From NCBI RefSeq assembly GCF_018596315.1, contig NZ_JAHEAG010000006.1, positions 242,229 to 306,228 of the forward strand: a stretch of 64,000 bases of DNA, given 5' to 3'. The position numbers and the translations under genes were made by a program. A model generated the notes under the pieces. The model searched no databases. It was not told the origin of the DNA and was given only the letters and a program-made list of their open reading frames with translations. Origin of the DNA: Bradyrhizobium sp. SRL28 (GTDB taxonomy: Bacteria > Pseudomonadota > Alphaproteobacteria > Rhizobiales > Xanthobacteraceae). Below, one piece after another: positions 10,924-17,873 of the stretch; position 1 is the first letter of the stretch, and the number at the start of each line of letters is the position of its first letter.

Positions 10924-13521
10924 ATGAAATCCCGCCATCGATTGATATTTTCAGTGTGCCTCGCGCTGTTGTCGGGCACGTGCCTCTCCGCGCCGTCGCT
11001 GGCGCAAAAAGGCGATGTCGCCGCGCTCAGCGCCAGGATCAATGAACTCGGCCGTGCCGGCAAATACGCCGAAGCTGTCGCGCTGGCGCAGGGACAAGTC
11101 GAAAGCCTCGAGAAGAAGTTCGGGCCTGCACACCGCGACGTCGGGGCGGCGCTGAACAATCTGGCGCAGGCCTACGGCAACCAGGGCAGGGATGGCGAGG
11201 CCGAGCCGCTGTTCAAGCGAGCCATCGCAATTCTTGAGAAGACAATGGGGCCCGACTCGCCTGAGATCGCGGCCGTCTTGAACAATCTGGCAGCGCTGTA
11301 CCAGCGGCAGCAGCGCTATGCCGACGCCGAGCCCCTGTTCAAGCGCGCGCTGGCCGTGCGCGAAAAATCACTGGGGCACGGTCATCCGGACCTCGGGCAA
11401 TCCCTGAATAATCTGGCGACGCACTACGAGAAACTCGGCCGCCACGGCGATTCGGAGCCGTTGTTCAAACGGGCGCTGGCGATCTACGAGAAGGCCGCAG
11501 GCCCGGAGCATCCTGCGGTGGCGACGCTTCTGAACAATCTCGGCCAGGTCACGAAGGTCCAGCGCCGCTATGCCGAGGCCGAACCGCTGATCCGGCGGTC
11601 GCTGGCGATCCGCGAAAAAGTGCTGGGCCGCGAGCATCCTGACGTCGCGCGCTCGCTGAACAACCTCGCCGACCTCTATGAACGGCAGGGCCGTTATGCC
11701 GAGGCTCAGCCGCTGTTCGAGCGGGCGCTGGCGATCCGTGAGCGCGCCGTCGGCCCCGACCATCCGGATACCGCGACGTCGACCAACAATCTGGCGGCAT
11801 TCTATCAGGCATCGGGCCGTCCCGGCGACGCGCTGCCGCTGGTGCAGCGGCTGATCGGGCAGGGCCGCGCGCAACCCCGCTCAGCCCTTCCGGTGCTCGC
11901 AGACGCCGAGCGCCAGCAGCTGATGCCGCGCGAAAACGCGGTGAACGATATGCTCAACGTGATCCAGCGCGGCACCCAGTCGTCGGTTGCCTCCGCCGTG
12001 AACAAGCTGGCGGTACGGCTGGCCGCGGGAAGCGATCGCCTGGCGGAACTGGTGCGGCGGGATCAGGATCTTGCCACCGAGGCGGAAGTGCTGGACAAGT
12101 CTATCGTGGCGGCCGTCTCGAAGGAGCGGTCGAAGCGCGACGCAGTCGCCGAGCAGCGCGCCCGCACGCGGCTTGCCGCTATCGCGACCGAGCGGGCGTC
12201 CTTGCAAAAGGCCTTGTCCGCGGAGTTTCCCGACTACGCCGCGCTGTCGAATCCGTTGCCGTTAACGGTGAAGGAGATGCAGTCGCTGTTGTCGGGAGAC
12301 GAGGCGATGGTGCTGTTTGCGGTCACCGAGGTGGAAAGCTACGTCATTGCGATCACCCGCGACAGCCTTGACTGGAAGCCGATCCCGCGCGGCGCGGAAA
12401 CCTTGTCGCAGAAGATCGCCGCATTCCGCCGCGGGCTGGATCTCGGCAAGGCAAACGATGCTTCCGGGAAATCCGCTCTGTTCGATCTGGCCCTCGCCAA
12501 CGAACTGCATGAGATGCTGCTTGCGCCGGTAGATGCGTTGATCAAGGACAAGCCGTCGCTTCTGGTCGTGGCACCGGGCGCGCTGACGGCGCTGCCGTTC
12601 CATCTGCTGGTGACCGAAAAGCCGGCGGCGGCCATCCCGGAAAAATTCGAGGGCTACCGCGATGCGGCCTGGCTGTTGAAGCGTCAGGCAGTGTCGATAT
12701 TGCCGTCGGCGGCGAGCTTGAAGGCGCTGCGGGTGTTTGCCCGCAAGGAGCAAAGCACAAAGCCGATGACGGGCTTCGGAGATCCGATTTTCAATCCGGC
12801 TATGAAGCCTGGCGATGGCAATCGCCCCACCAGGACTGCCGCGCGCAGCCTTGCGACCGGCGCCTACACGGATTTCTGGCAGGGCGCCGGCGTCGATCGC
12901 GCGCGGCTGTCGGACGCCTTGGCGCAACTGCCCGACACCGCCGACGAGCTGAACGCGATTGCCAAAAACCTCGGCGTCGCGGCTGCCGATATTCACCTCG
13001 GCGAGGACGCCAGCGAAACCACGCTCAAGCGCACGCCGCTCGCCGATTACGGCATCGTCTATTTCGCCACCCATGGTCTCGTCGCCGGTGACGTGAAAGG
13101 GCTTGCCGAACCGTCGCTGGTGCTGAGCATTCCAAGACAGCCGACGGAGTTCGATGACGGCCTGCTCACCGCGAGCGAAGTCGCGCAGTTGAAGCTCAAC
13201 GCCGATTGGGTGGTACTGTCAGCCTGCAACACGATCGCCGGCGACAAGCCCGGCGCCGAAGCGCTCTCGGGGCTGGCGCGGTCGTTCTTCTATGCCGGTG
13301 CGCGGGCGCTGCTGGTGTCGCATTGGGCTGTCAATTCGGAGGCCGCCACGCGGCTCTCGATTTCGACCTTCGACCGGCTGAATGCCGATCCCAAGCTCGG
13401 CCGCGCCGAGGCGCTGCGTCAGGCCATGCTGGCTTATCTCAACGATGCGTCCTCGCCGCGCAACGCCTATCCGGCGTTCTGGGGGCCGTTTGCGCTGATC
13501 GGAGAGGGCGCCGCGCGTTGA
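10924..13521 (+). CDS. Exported TPR-CHAT protein (tetratricopeptide repeats + caspase-like domain)
   Basis: 865 residues. A Sec signal peptide (about 1-28, ending SLAQ) is followed by about six tandem 42-residue kinesin-light-chain type TPRs (about 35-320), each with a LNNLA...Y...GR...AEPLF.RAL.I.EK pattern. A coiled/linker region comes next, then a C-terminal CHAT domain (about 545-860). The likely cysteine-protease dyad is His717 in FATHGL and Cys768 in LSACNT. CHAT proteases relate to caspases and separase; TPRs usually bind a partner or substrate. With a signal peptide it should act in the periplasm. No obvious partner gene is adjacent; it lies 89 bases after the HugZ-like gene. The ribosome binding site is weak. 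Confidence 0.9.
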   Translation: MKSRHRLIFSVCLALLSGTCLSAPSLAQKGDVAALSARINELGRAGKYAEAVALAQGQVESLEKKFGPAHRDVGAALNNLAQAYGNQGRDGEAEPLFKRAIAILEKTMGPDSPEIAAVLNNLAALYQRQQRYADAEPLFKRALAVREKSLGHGHPDLGQSLNNLATHYEKLGRHGDSEPLFKRALAIYEKAAGPEHPAVATLLNNLGQVTKVQRRYAEAEPLIRRSLAIREKVLGREHPDVARSLNNLADLYERQGRYAEAQPLFERALAIRERAVGPDHPDTATSTNNLAAFYQASGRPGDALPLVQRLIGQGRAQPRSALPVLADAERQQLMPRENAVNDMLNVIQRGTQSSVASAVNKLAVRLAAGSDRLAELVRRDQDLATEAEVLDKSIVAAVSKERSKRDAVAEQRARTRLAAIATERASLQKALSAEFPDYAALSNPLPLTVKEMQSLLSGDEAMVLFAVTEVESYVIAITRDSLDWKPIPRGAETLSQKIAAFRRGLDLGKANDASGKSALFDLALANELHEMLLAPVDALIKDKPSLLVVAPGALTALPFHLLVTEKPAAAIPEKFEGYRDAAWLLKRQAVSILPSAASLKALRVFARKEQSTKPMTGFGDPIFNPAMKPGDGNRPTRTAARSLATGAYTDFWQGAGVDRARLSDALAQLPDTADELNAIAKNLGVAAADIHLGEDASETTLKRTPLADYGIVYFATHGLVAGDVKGLAEPSLVLSIPRQPTEFDDGLLTASEVAQLKLNADWVVLSACNTIAGDKPGAEALSGLARSFFYAGARALLVSHWAVNSEAATRLSISTFDRLNADPKLGRAEALRQAMLAYLNDASSPRNAYPAFWGPFALIGEGAAR

Positions 13522-13624
13522 ATTATTCTGATTGTGCGTCGCAGCAATCTTCGCCCGGGCCGGACAGCGACGGATGGTCGCGCAACCACGACGGCAAACC
13601 AGCGAAAAGCGCCGCAGCAAGCAA

Positions 13625-13638
13625 TTGATGCAGATCAA
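13625..13638. promoter_or_regulatory. FNR/FixK-type box upstream of pckA
   Basis: TTGATGCAGATCAA is a perfect match to the palindromic TTGAT-N4-ATCAA site of FNR/FixK/CRP-family regulators. It lies about 80 bases upstream of the transcription start predicted from the promoter at 13677-13705. Function is inferred. Confidence 0.5.
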
Positions 13639-13676
13639 GCGCGCCGGCTTGAATAAACCAATTCGCGTGGATCGGC

Positions 13677-13705
13677 TTGGCAAGCACGGCGTTCATCAGT
13701 ATTAG
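13677..13705 (+). promoter_or_regulatory. Candidate housekeeping-sigma promoter of pckA
   Basis: TTGGCA and TATTAG are separated by exactly 17 bases, giving a predicted start near 13712, about 100 bases before the pckA start codon. This is consistent with a primary sigma factor promoter but rests on pattern only. Confidence 0.45.
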
Positions 13706-13811
13706 GTCGCCGGACCGGGGCCGGAAGGCTATATTCAGGGGTCACCGCGACAGAGCGCGTCAAGCGACATGCGCGCGATTCGAGTAACGCGGGTTCGAGG
13801 AGGATTTCTTC

Positions 13812-15428
13812 GTGCAAGAGACGGGTCTACGCAACGGTGCTTTCGGCGCCGACAAATTCGGCTTAAAGAATCTCAACACGGTGCACTGGAACCTCGGTGC
13901 GCCGCAGCTCTATCAATATTCACTCTCGGCAGGCGAGGCCGTGCTGTCGGCCGACGGCGCGTTGTGCGCGGACACCGGTGAGTTCACCGGCCGCAGCCCG
14001 AAGGACAAGTTCACGGTTCGCGATGCGACCACCGACAAGGACATGTGGTGGGCCGGCAACCAGTCGATCACATCAGATCAGTTCTCCGCGCTCTATGCCG
14101 ACTTCCTCAAGCATGCCGAAGGCATGACGCTGTTCGCGCAGGACCTCTACGGCGGCGCCGATCCGAGCTTCCAGATCAAGACGCGTGTCTTCACCGAGCT
14201 CGCCTGGCATTCGCTGTTCATCCGCACGCTGCTGATCCGCCCCGAGGTGTCCGCACTGAAGGATTTCGTGCCGGAACTGACCATCATCGACCTTCCGAGC
14301 TTCCGCGCCGATCCGAAACGTCACGGCTGCAAGTCCGAGAACGTCGTCGCGATCGATTTCGCCCGCAAGATCGTCCTGATCGGCGGGTCTTATTATGCCG
14401 GCGAGATGAAGAAGTCGGTGTTCACGACGCTGAACTATTATCTGCCCGCCAAGGGCGTGCTGCCGATGCACTGCTCGGCCAATGTCGGGCCCAAGGGCGA
14501 CACCGCGATCTTCTTCGGCCTGTCCGGCACCGGCAAGACCACGCTGTCGGCCGATCCCAACCGCACGCTGATCGGCGACGACGAGCACGGCTGGGGCAAT
14601 GACGGCGTCTTCAATTTCGAGGGCGGCTGCTACGCCAAGTGCATCAAGCTGTCGGAAGAAGCCGAACCGCAGATATTCGCGGCCAGCAACCGCTTCGGCG
14701 CCGTGCTGGAAAACGTCGTGATGGACGAGCGCACCCGCGTTCCCGACTTCGATGACGGCTCGAAAACCGAAAACACCCGTTCGGCCTATCCGCTCGACTT
14801 CATCCCGAACGCTTCGCGCACCGGCCGCGCCGGCCAGCCGAAGAACGTTGTGATGCTGGCCGCCGATGCGTTCGGCGTGCTGCCGCCGATCGCAAAGCTT
14901 TCGCCGGCGCAGGCGATGTATCACTTCCTGTCCGGCTACACCGCCAAGGTCGCCGGCACCGAGCGCGGTCTCGGCAACGAGCCGCAGCCGGAATTCTCCA
15001 CCTGCTTCGGCTCGCCGTTCCTGCCGCTCGATCCTTCCGTTTACGGCAACATGCTGCGTGAGCTGATCGCCAAGCACAATGTCGATTGCTGGCTGGTCAA
15101 CACCGGCTGGACCGGCGGCAAATTCGGCACCGGCAGCCGGATGCCGATCAAGGTGACGCGTGCGCTCCTGACCGCCGCGCTCGACGGCAGCCTGCGCAAC
15201 GTCGAATTCCGCACCGACAAGTATTTTGGCTTCGCGGTGCCGACCGCGCTGCCCGGCGTGCCCAGCGAGATCCTCGATCCCGTCAACACCTGGAAGGACA
15301 AGGCCGAGTTCGACAAGACAGCGCGTGCGCTGGTCGGCATGTTCCAGAAGAACTTTGCCAAGTTCGAAGCCCAGGTCGACGCCGAAGTCCGCGCCGCTGC
15401 GCCGGATCTGAAGCTCGCGGCCGAGTAG
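13812..15428 (+). CDS. pckA: Phosphoenolpyruvate carboxykinase (ATP)
   Basis: 538 residues from a GTG at 13812 preceded by GAGGAGGA. It contains the kinase P-loop GLSGTGKTTLS (about 236-246) and the metal/ATP segment LSADPNRTLIGDDEHGW. The N-terminal substrate region FTGRSPKDKF is also present. It converts oxaloacetate and ATP to phosphoenolpyruvate, CO2 and ADP, the entry to gluconeogenesis when the cell grows on organic acids. In many Rhizobiales pckA sits directly divergent from chvI; here the HugZ-like and TPR-CHAT genes lie between. A strong terminator follows. Confidence 0.98.
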   Translation: MQETGLRNGAFGADKFGLKNLNTVHWNLGAPQLYQYSLSAGEAVLSADGALCADTGEFTGRSPKDKFTVRDATTDKDMWWAGNQSITSDQFSALYADFLKHAEGMTLFAQDLYGGADPSFQIKTRVFTELAWHSLFIRTLLIRPEVSALKDFVPELTIIDLPSFRADPKRHGCKSENVVAIDFARKIVLIGGSYYAGEMKKSVFTTLNYYLPAKGVLPMHCSANVGPKGDTAIFFGLSGTGKTTLSADPNRTLIGDDEHGWGNDGVFNFEGGCYAKCIKLSEEAEPQIFAASNRFGAVLENVVMDERTRVPDFDDGSKTENTRSAYPLDFIPNASRTGRAGQPKNVVMLAADAFGVLPPIAKLSPAQAMYHFLSGYTAKVAGTERGLGNEPQPEFSTCFGSPFLPLDPSVYGNMLRELIAKHNVDCWLVNTGWTGGKFGTGSRMPIKVTRALLTAALDGSLRNVEFRTDKYFGFAVPTALPGVPSEILDPVNTWKDKAEFDKTARALVGMFQKNFAKFEAQVDAEVRAAAPDLKLAAE

Positions 15429-15471
15429 GGCGAGGATGGTCCAAAGCGGACCATCTGCCATGAACGCAAAG

Positions 15472-15497
15472 AGGGCGGCCGCGAGGTCGCCCTTTTT
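15472..15497 (+). terminator. Rho-independent terminator of pckA
   Basis: A 9-bp stem (AGGGCGGCC pairing with GGTCGCCCT, one G-T pair) is closed by a GCGA tetraloop and followed by TTTTT. It starts 44 bases after the pckA stop. Confidence 0.85.
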
Positions 15498-15618
15498 CAT
15501 ACCGCTCGCTGCGTTCCCGTCTCTGCCGCGGCAGACGTCGTGGCACGCAGCTCCAGCGGCGCGCGCCGCAGATGGGTTTTGACGGTGTTGGCGAGGATCC
15601 CCAGCCGCATCGACAGCA

Positions 15619-16590
15619 CTAAGCGCCGTTGCCCGGCAATACCGCATTGCTCGGCGTTCGCCGGTCGGTGATCTGCAGTCCGAACAGGCTCCCGATCAGT
15701 TCGACGGCAACACGCGCGGTGCGGCCGCGCTCGTCGAGAAACGGGTTGAGCTCGACGATGTCGACCGAGCGCACCAGATCCGAATCGTGCAGCAGCTCCA
15801 TGATCAGATGCGCCTCGCGATAGGTCGCGCCGCCCGGCACCGTGGTGCCGACGCCGGGCGCGACGGCGGGATCGAGAAAATCGACGTCGAAGCTCAAATG
15901 CAGAACGCCGTTCTGCGCCCGCACGCGCTCGATGACCTTGCGGATCAAGACGCCGACGCCGAACTCATCGATCGCGCGCATGTCGGCGATCGCGACGCGG
16001 CGCTCGAACACCATCTTTTTCTCCAGCGGATCGATCGAGCGGATGCCGAACAGGTCGAGCTTGTCGGGACCGATCGAGGCGCGGGGATGGTTGCCGAGTA
16101 GCCCGTCGAGCCCGGGCTCGCCGCACAGAAAGGCCGCCGACATGCCGTGCATGTTGCCGGTTTCCGTCGTGTGCGGCGTGTTGTAGTCGGCATGGGCATC
16201 GAGCCACATGACGAACAGCGGTCGGCCCTGCTCCTGCCAGTAGCGCGCGACGCCGTTCACCGATCCCATCGACAGCGAATGGTCGCCGCCCATGAAGATC
16301 GGAACAGCGCCGGAGCGCGCCAGTGAATAGGAACGCTCGCTGATCGCGCGGATCCAGTTCTTGATAGTGTCGTAATATTTGGCATTCGCCGGCGGCGATC
16401 CCTCATCCGGAGCAGCGCCAGGCGTGGCCATGTTGCCGTGGTCCTCCACGGCAAAGCCGAGCTGATCGAGGATGCGGCCAATGCCCGCGGTGCGCAGCGC
16501 GTCCGGCCCCATCAAGGTTCCGAGTTGCGAGGCCCCGATCTCGATGGGGACGCCGAGCAGGGCGATGCGGGCAGCGTTGCCGTCGGACAT
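15619..16590 (-). CDS. rocF: Arginase
   Basis: 323 residues from ATG 16590 (the longer frame to 16641 runs into a repeat). All three metal-binding signatures of the ureohydrolase family are present: GGDHS (101-105), DAHAD (131-135) and DVDFLD (235-240). The N-terminal LLGVPIEIGASQLG and the GTTVPGG segment are typical of true arginases. It hydrolyses arginine to ornithine and urea using two manganese ions. It is convergent with pckA and alone; no ornithine aminotransferase or cyclodeaminase is adjacent. Confidence 0.95.
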   Translation of the reverse strand: MSDGNAARIALLGVPIEIGASQLGTLMGPDALRTAGIGRILDQLGFAVEDHGNMATPGAAPDEGSPPANAKYYDTIKNWIRAISERSYSLARSGAVPIFMGGDHSLSMGSVNGVARYWQEQGRPLFVMWLDAHADYNTPHTTETGNMHGMSAAFLCGEPGLDGLLGNHPRASIGPDKLDLFGIRSIDPLEKKMVFERRVAIADMRAIDEFGVGVLIRKVIERVRAQNGVLHLSFDVDFLDPAVAPGVGTTVPGGATYREAHLIMELLHDSDLVRSVDIVELNPFLDERGRTARVAVELIGSLFGLQITDRRTPSNAVLPGNGA

Positions 16591-16613
16591 AGGTCGGGGC
16601 CTCCTAAGAATCA

Positions 16614-16704
16614 TAGGGTGGGCAAAGCGTAGCGTGCCCACCGATCGAGGTCACCAGCCGGATAGATGGTGGGCACGGCGCAAACGCGCCTTTGCCCACC
16701 CTAC
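16614..16704. repeat. Palindromic intergenic repeat, family A, copy 3
   Basis: Outer arms TAGGGTGGGCAAAG and TTTGCCCACCCTA, inner arms GTGCCCACC / GGTGGGCAC. It lies between the arginase start and the thioesterase stop, both on the minus strand, so here it is intra-directional rather than between convergent genes. Confidence 0.85.
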
Positions 16705-16708
16705 GCCA

Positions 16709-17527
16709 CTACGCCTTGAAATAGGCGATCTGCGTCGTCGTCGCGAGCAACCGTCCCGACGGCGACCATAATTCGCCGTTCTGGTCGCCATAGCTCCTGT
16801 GGAAGATCTTGGCGTCCGCCACGGCCAACACCCGCGTGATGTCCTCGGCCGCGAGTTCGTCCGAGGAGGTGTGGAAGTAGGTCGTTAGCGAGACCGTGCC
16901 GAATGGTATCAATTCCCGGCGCGCCAGAAATACCCGGCCGAAAAACGCATCCGACATCGACATCAGCGACAGCATGTCGATCTTTCGCGGCACATGATCG
17001 CCGATCCACTGCTTGGAATACGCATCGAGCGGCGACGCCGCCGGCGAGCCGTAGAAGCTCGGCTCGCCCTCGACGAAGCGGAAATCATACTGGTGTGTCC
17101 ACGTCATCGGCGTGTTCGGAAACGCGCGCGCCTGCTCGAACGGCGCAGCACCAGGAAATGCCTTCTGTTGGTGCGACCAGGATGGGCGGCGCTCGGCGAA
17201 TACAGCGGTCGCCAGCGTCGCGACCTCACCGCCGCCCTGCGTCATCTCCACGCACCAATGCTGGCTCGAACGGTTGGCCTTGACCAGCCGAACGTCGAGA
17301 TCGAAGGCGCCTTCGGCGATCGGCGCGCAGAAATTCACGGTAAGCGACAACGGATCGCCCGCCCGCTGCGGATGGTCGATCAGCGCGCGCAGGATGGTGG
17401 CGGCCGTGCAGCCGCCGAAGGGGCCGACGAAGGCCCAGTAATCCGGGCTGGTCCTGCCCTGCCAGCAGCTATCGCCGGCGGTGACTTTTGTGGCGTCGTC
17501 GAAAAGATGCGGGGCTTTTGTCAGCAT
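16709..17527 (-). CDS. Acyl-CoA thioesterase, double hotdog fold (TesB-like)
   Basis: 272 residues. Two hotdog halves are visible: an N-terminal one with GRTSPDYWAFVGPFGGCTAA and LSLTVNFCAPI, and a C-terminal one with LSLMSMSDAFFGRVF and VSLTTYFHTSSDEL. The latter is followed by the terminal SYGDQNGELWSPSGRLLATT that typifies TesB-like thioesterases. They hydrolyse acyl-CoA to free acid and CoA; chain-length preference cannot be read from sequence. The ATG at 17527 directly abuts a tandem pair of palindromic repeats, so its promoter must lie within or beyond them. Confidence 0.85.
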   Translation of the reverse strand: MLTKAPHLFDDATKVTAGDSCWQGRTSPDYWAFVGPFGGCTAATILRALIDHPQRAGDPLSLTVNFCAPIAEGAFDLDVRLVKANRSSQHWCVEMTQGGGEVATLATAVFAERRPSWSHQQKAFPGAAPFEQARAFPNTPMTWTHQYDFRFVEGEPSFYGSPAASPLDAYSKQWIGDHVPRKIDMLSLMSMSDAFFGRVFLARRELIPFGTVSLTTYFHTSSDELAAEDITRVLAVADAKIFHRSYGDQNGELWSPSGRLLATTTQIAYFKA

Positions 17528-17537
17528 GGAACCTTTC

Positions 17538-17678
17538 CGTCATTGCGAGCGCAAGCGAAGCAATCCAGAGGCGACAAGGCAAGTGTGGATTGCTTCGTCG
17601 CTTCAGCACAAAATTGTTTTGCAATTTTGTCGCGAGCTCCCTTGCACAAACGCTTCGCGTTTGTCGCGGGCTATGACG
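17538..17678. repeat. Palindromic intergenic repeat, family E
   Basis: Begins CGTCATTGCGAGCGCAAGCG and ends GCGGGCTATGACG, with internal inverted segments (GAAGCAATCC / GGATTGCTTC and CAAAATTGT / ACAATTTTG). It is directly followed by a family D element. Together they fill most of the 346-base gap between the thioesterase and glgP, in which I see no gene. Confidence 0.75.
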
Positions 17679-17739
17679 CCGTTGCTATCACGGCTATTTC
17701 GCAGAATTCAATGACGCCAGAGGTAATGGTTCTATCCTT

Positions 17740-17863
17740 CGTCATGGCCGGGCATAGCCGTCTGAAGGACGGCGTCGCTTCCGCTTGCCTATGCCCGGCC
17801 ATCCACGTCTTTCCTGCGGCAACGCCCAAGACGTGGATGCCCGGGACAGGCCCGGGCATGACG
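17740..17863. repeat. Palindromic intergenic repeat, family D, copy 1
   Basis: Outer arms CGTCATGGCCGGGCA and GCCCGGGCATGACG, inner arms CCACGTCTT / AAGACGTGG. It ends ten bases before the glgP stop codon. Confidence 0.85.
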
Positions 17864-17873
17864 ATCGATAGTC

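Noticed and set aside
14073..15647. 524-codon minus-strand frame opposite pckA
   Set aside because: Antisense shadow of pckA, with no recognisable motif; the sense protein is fully conserved.
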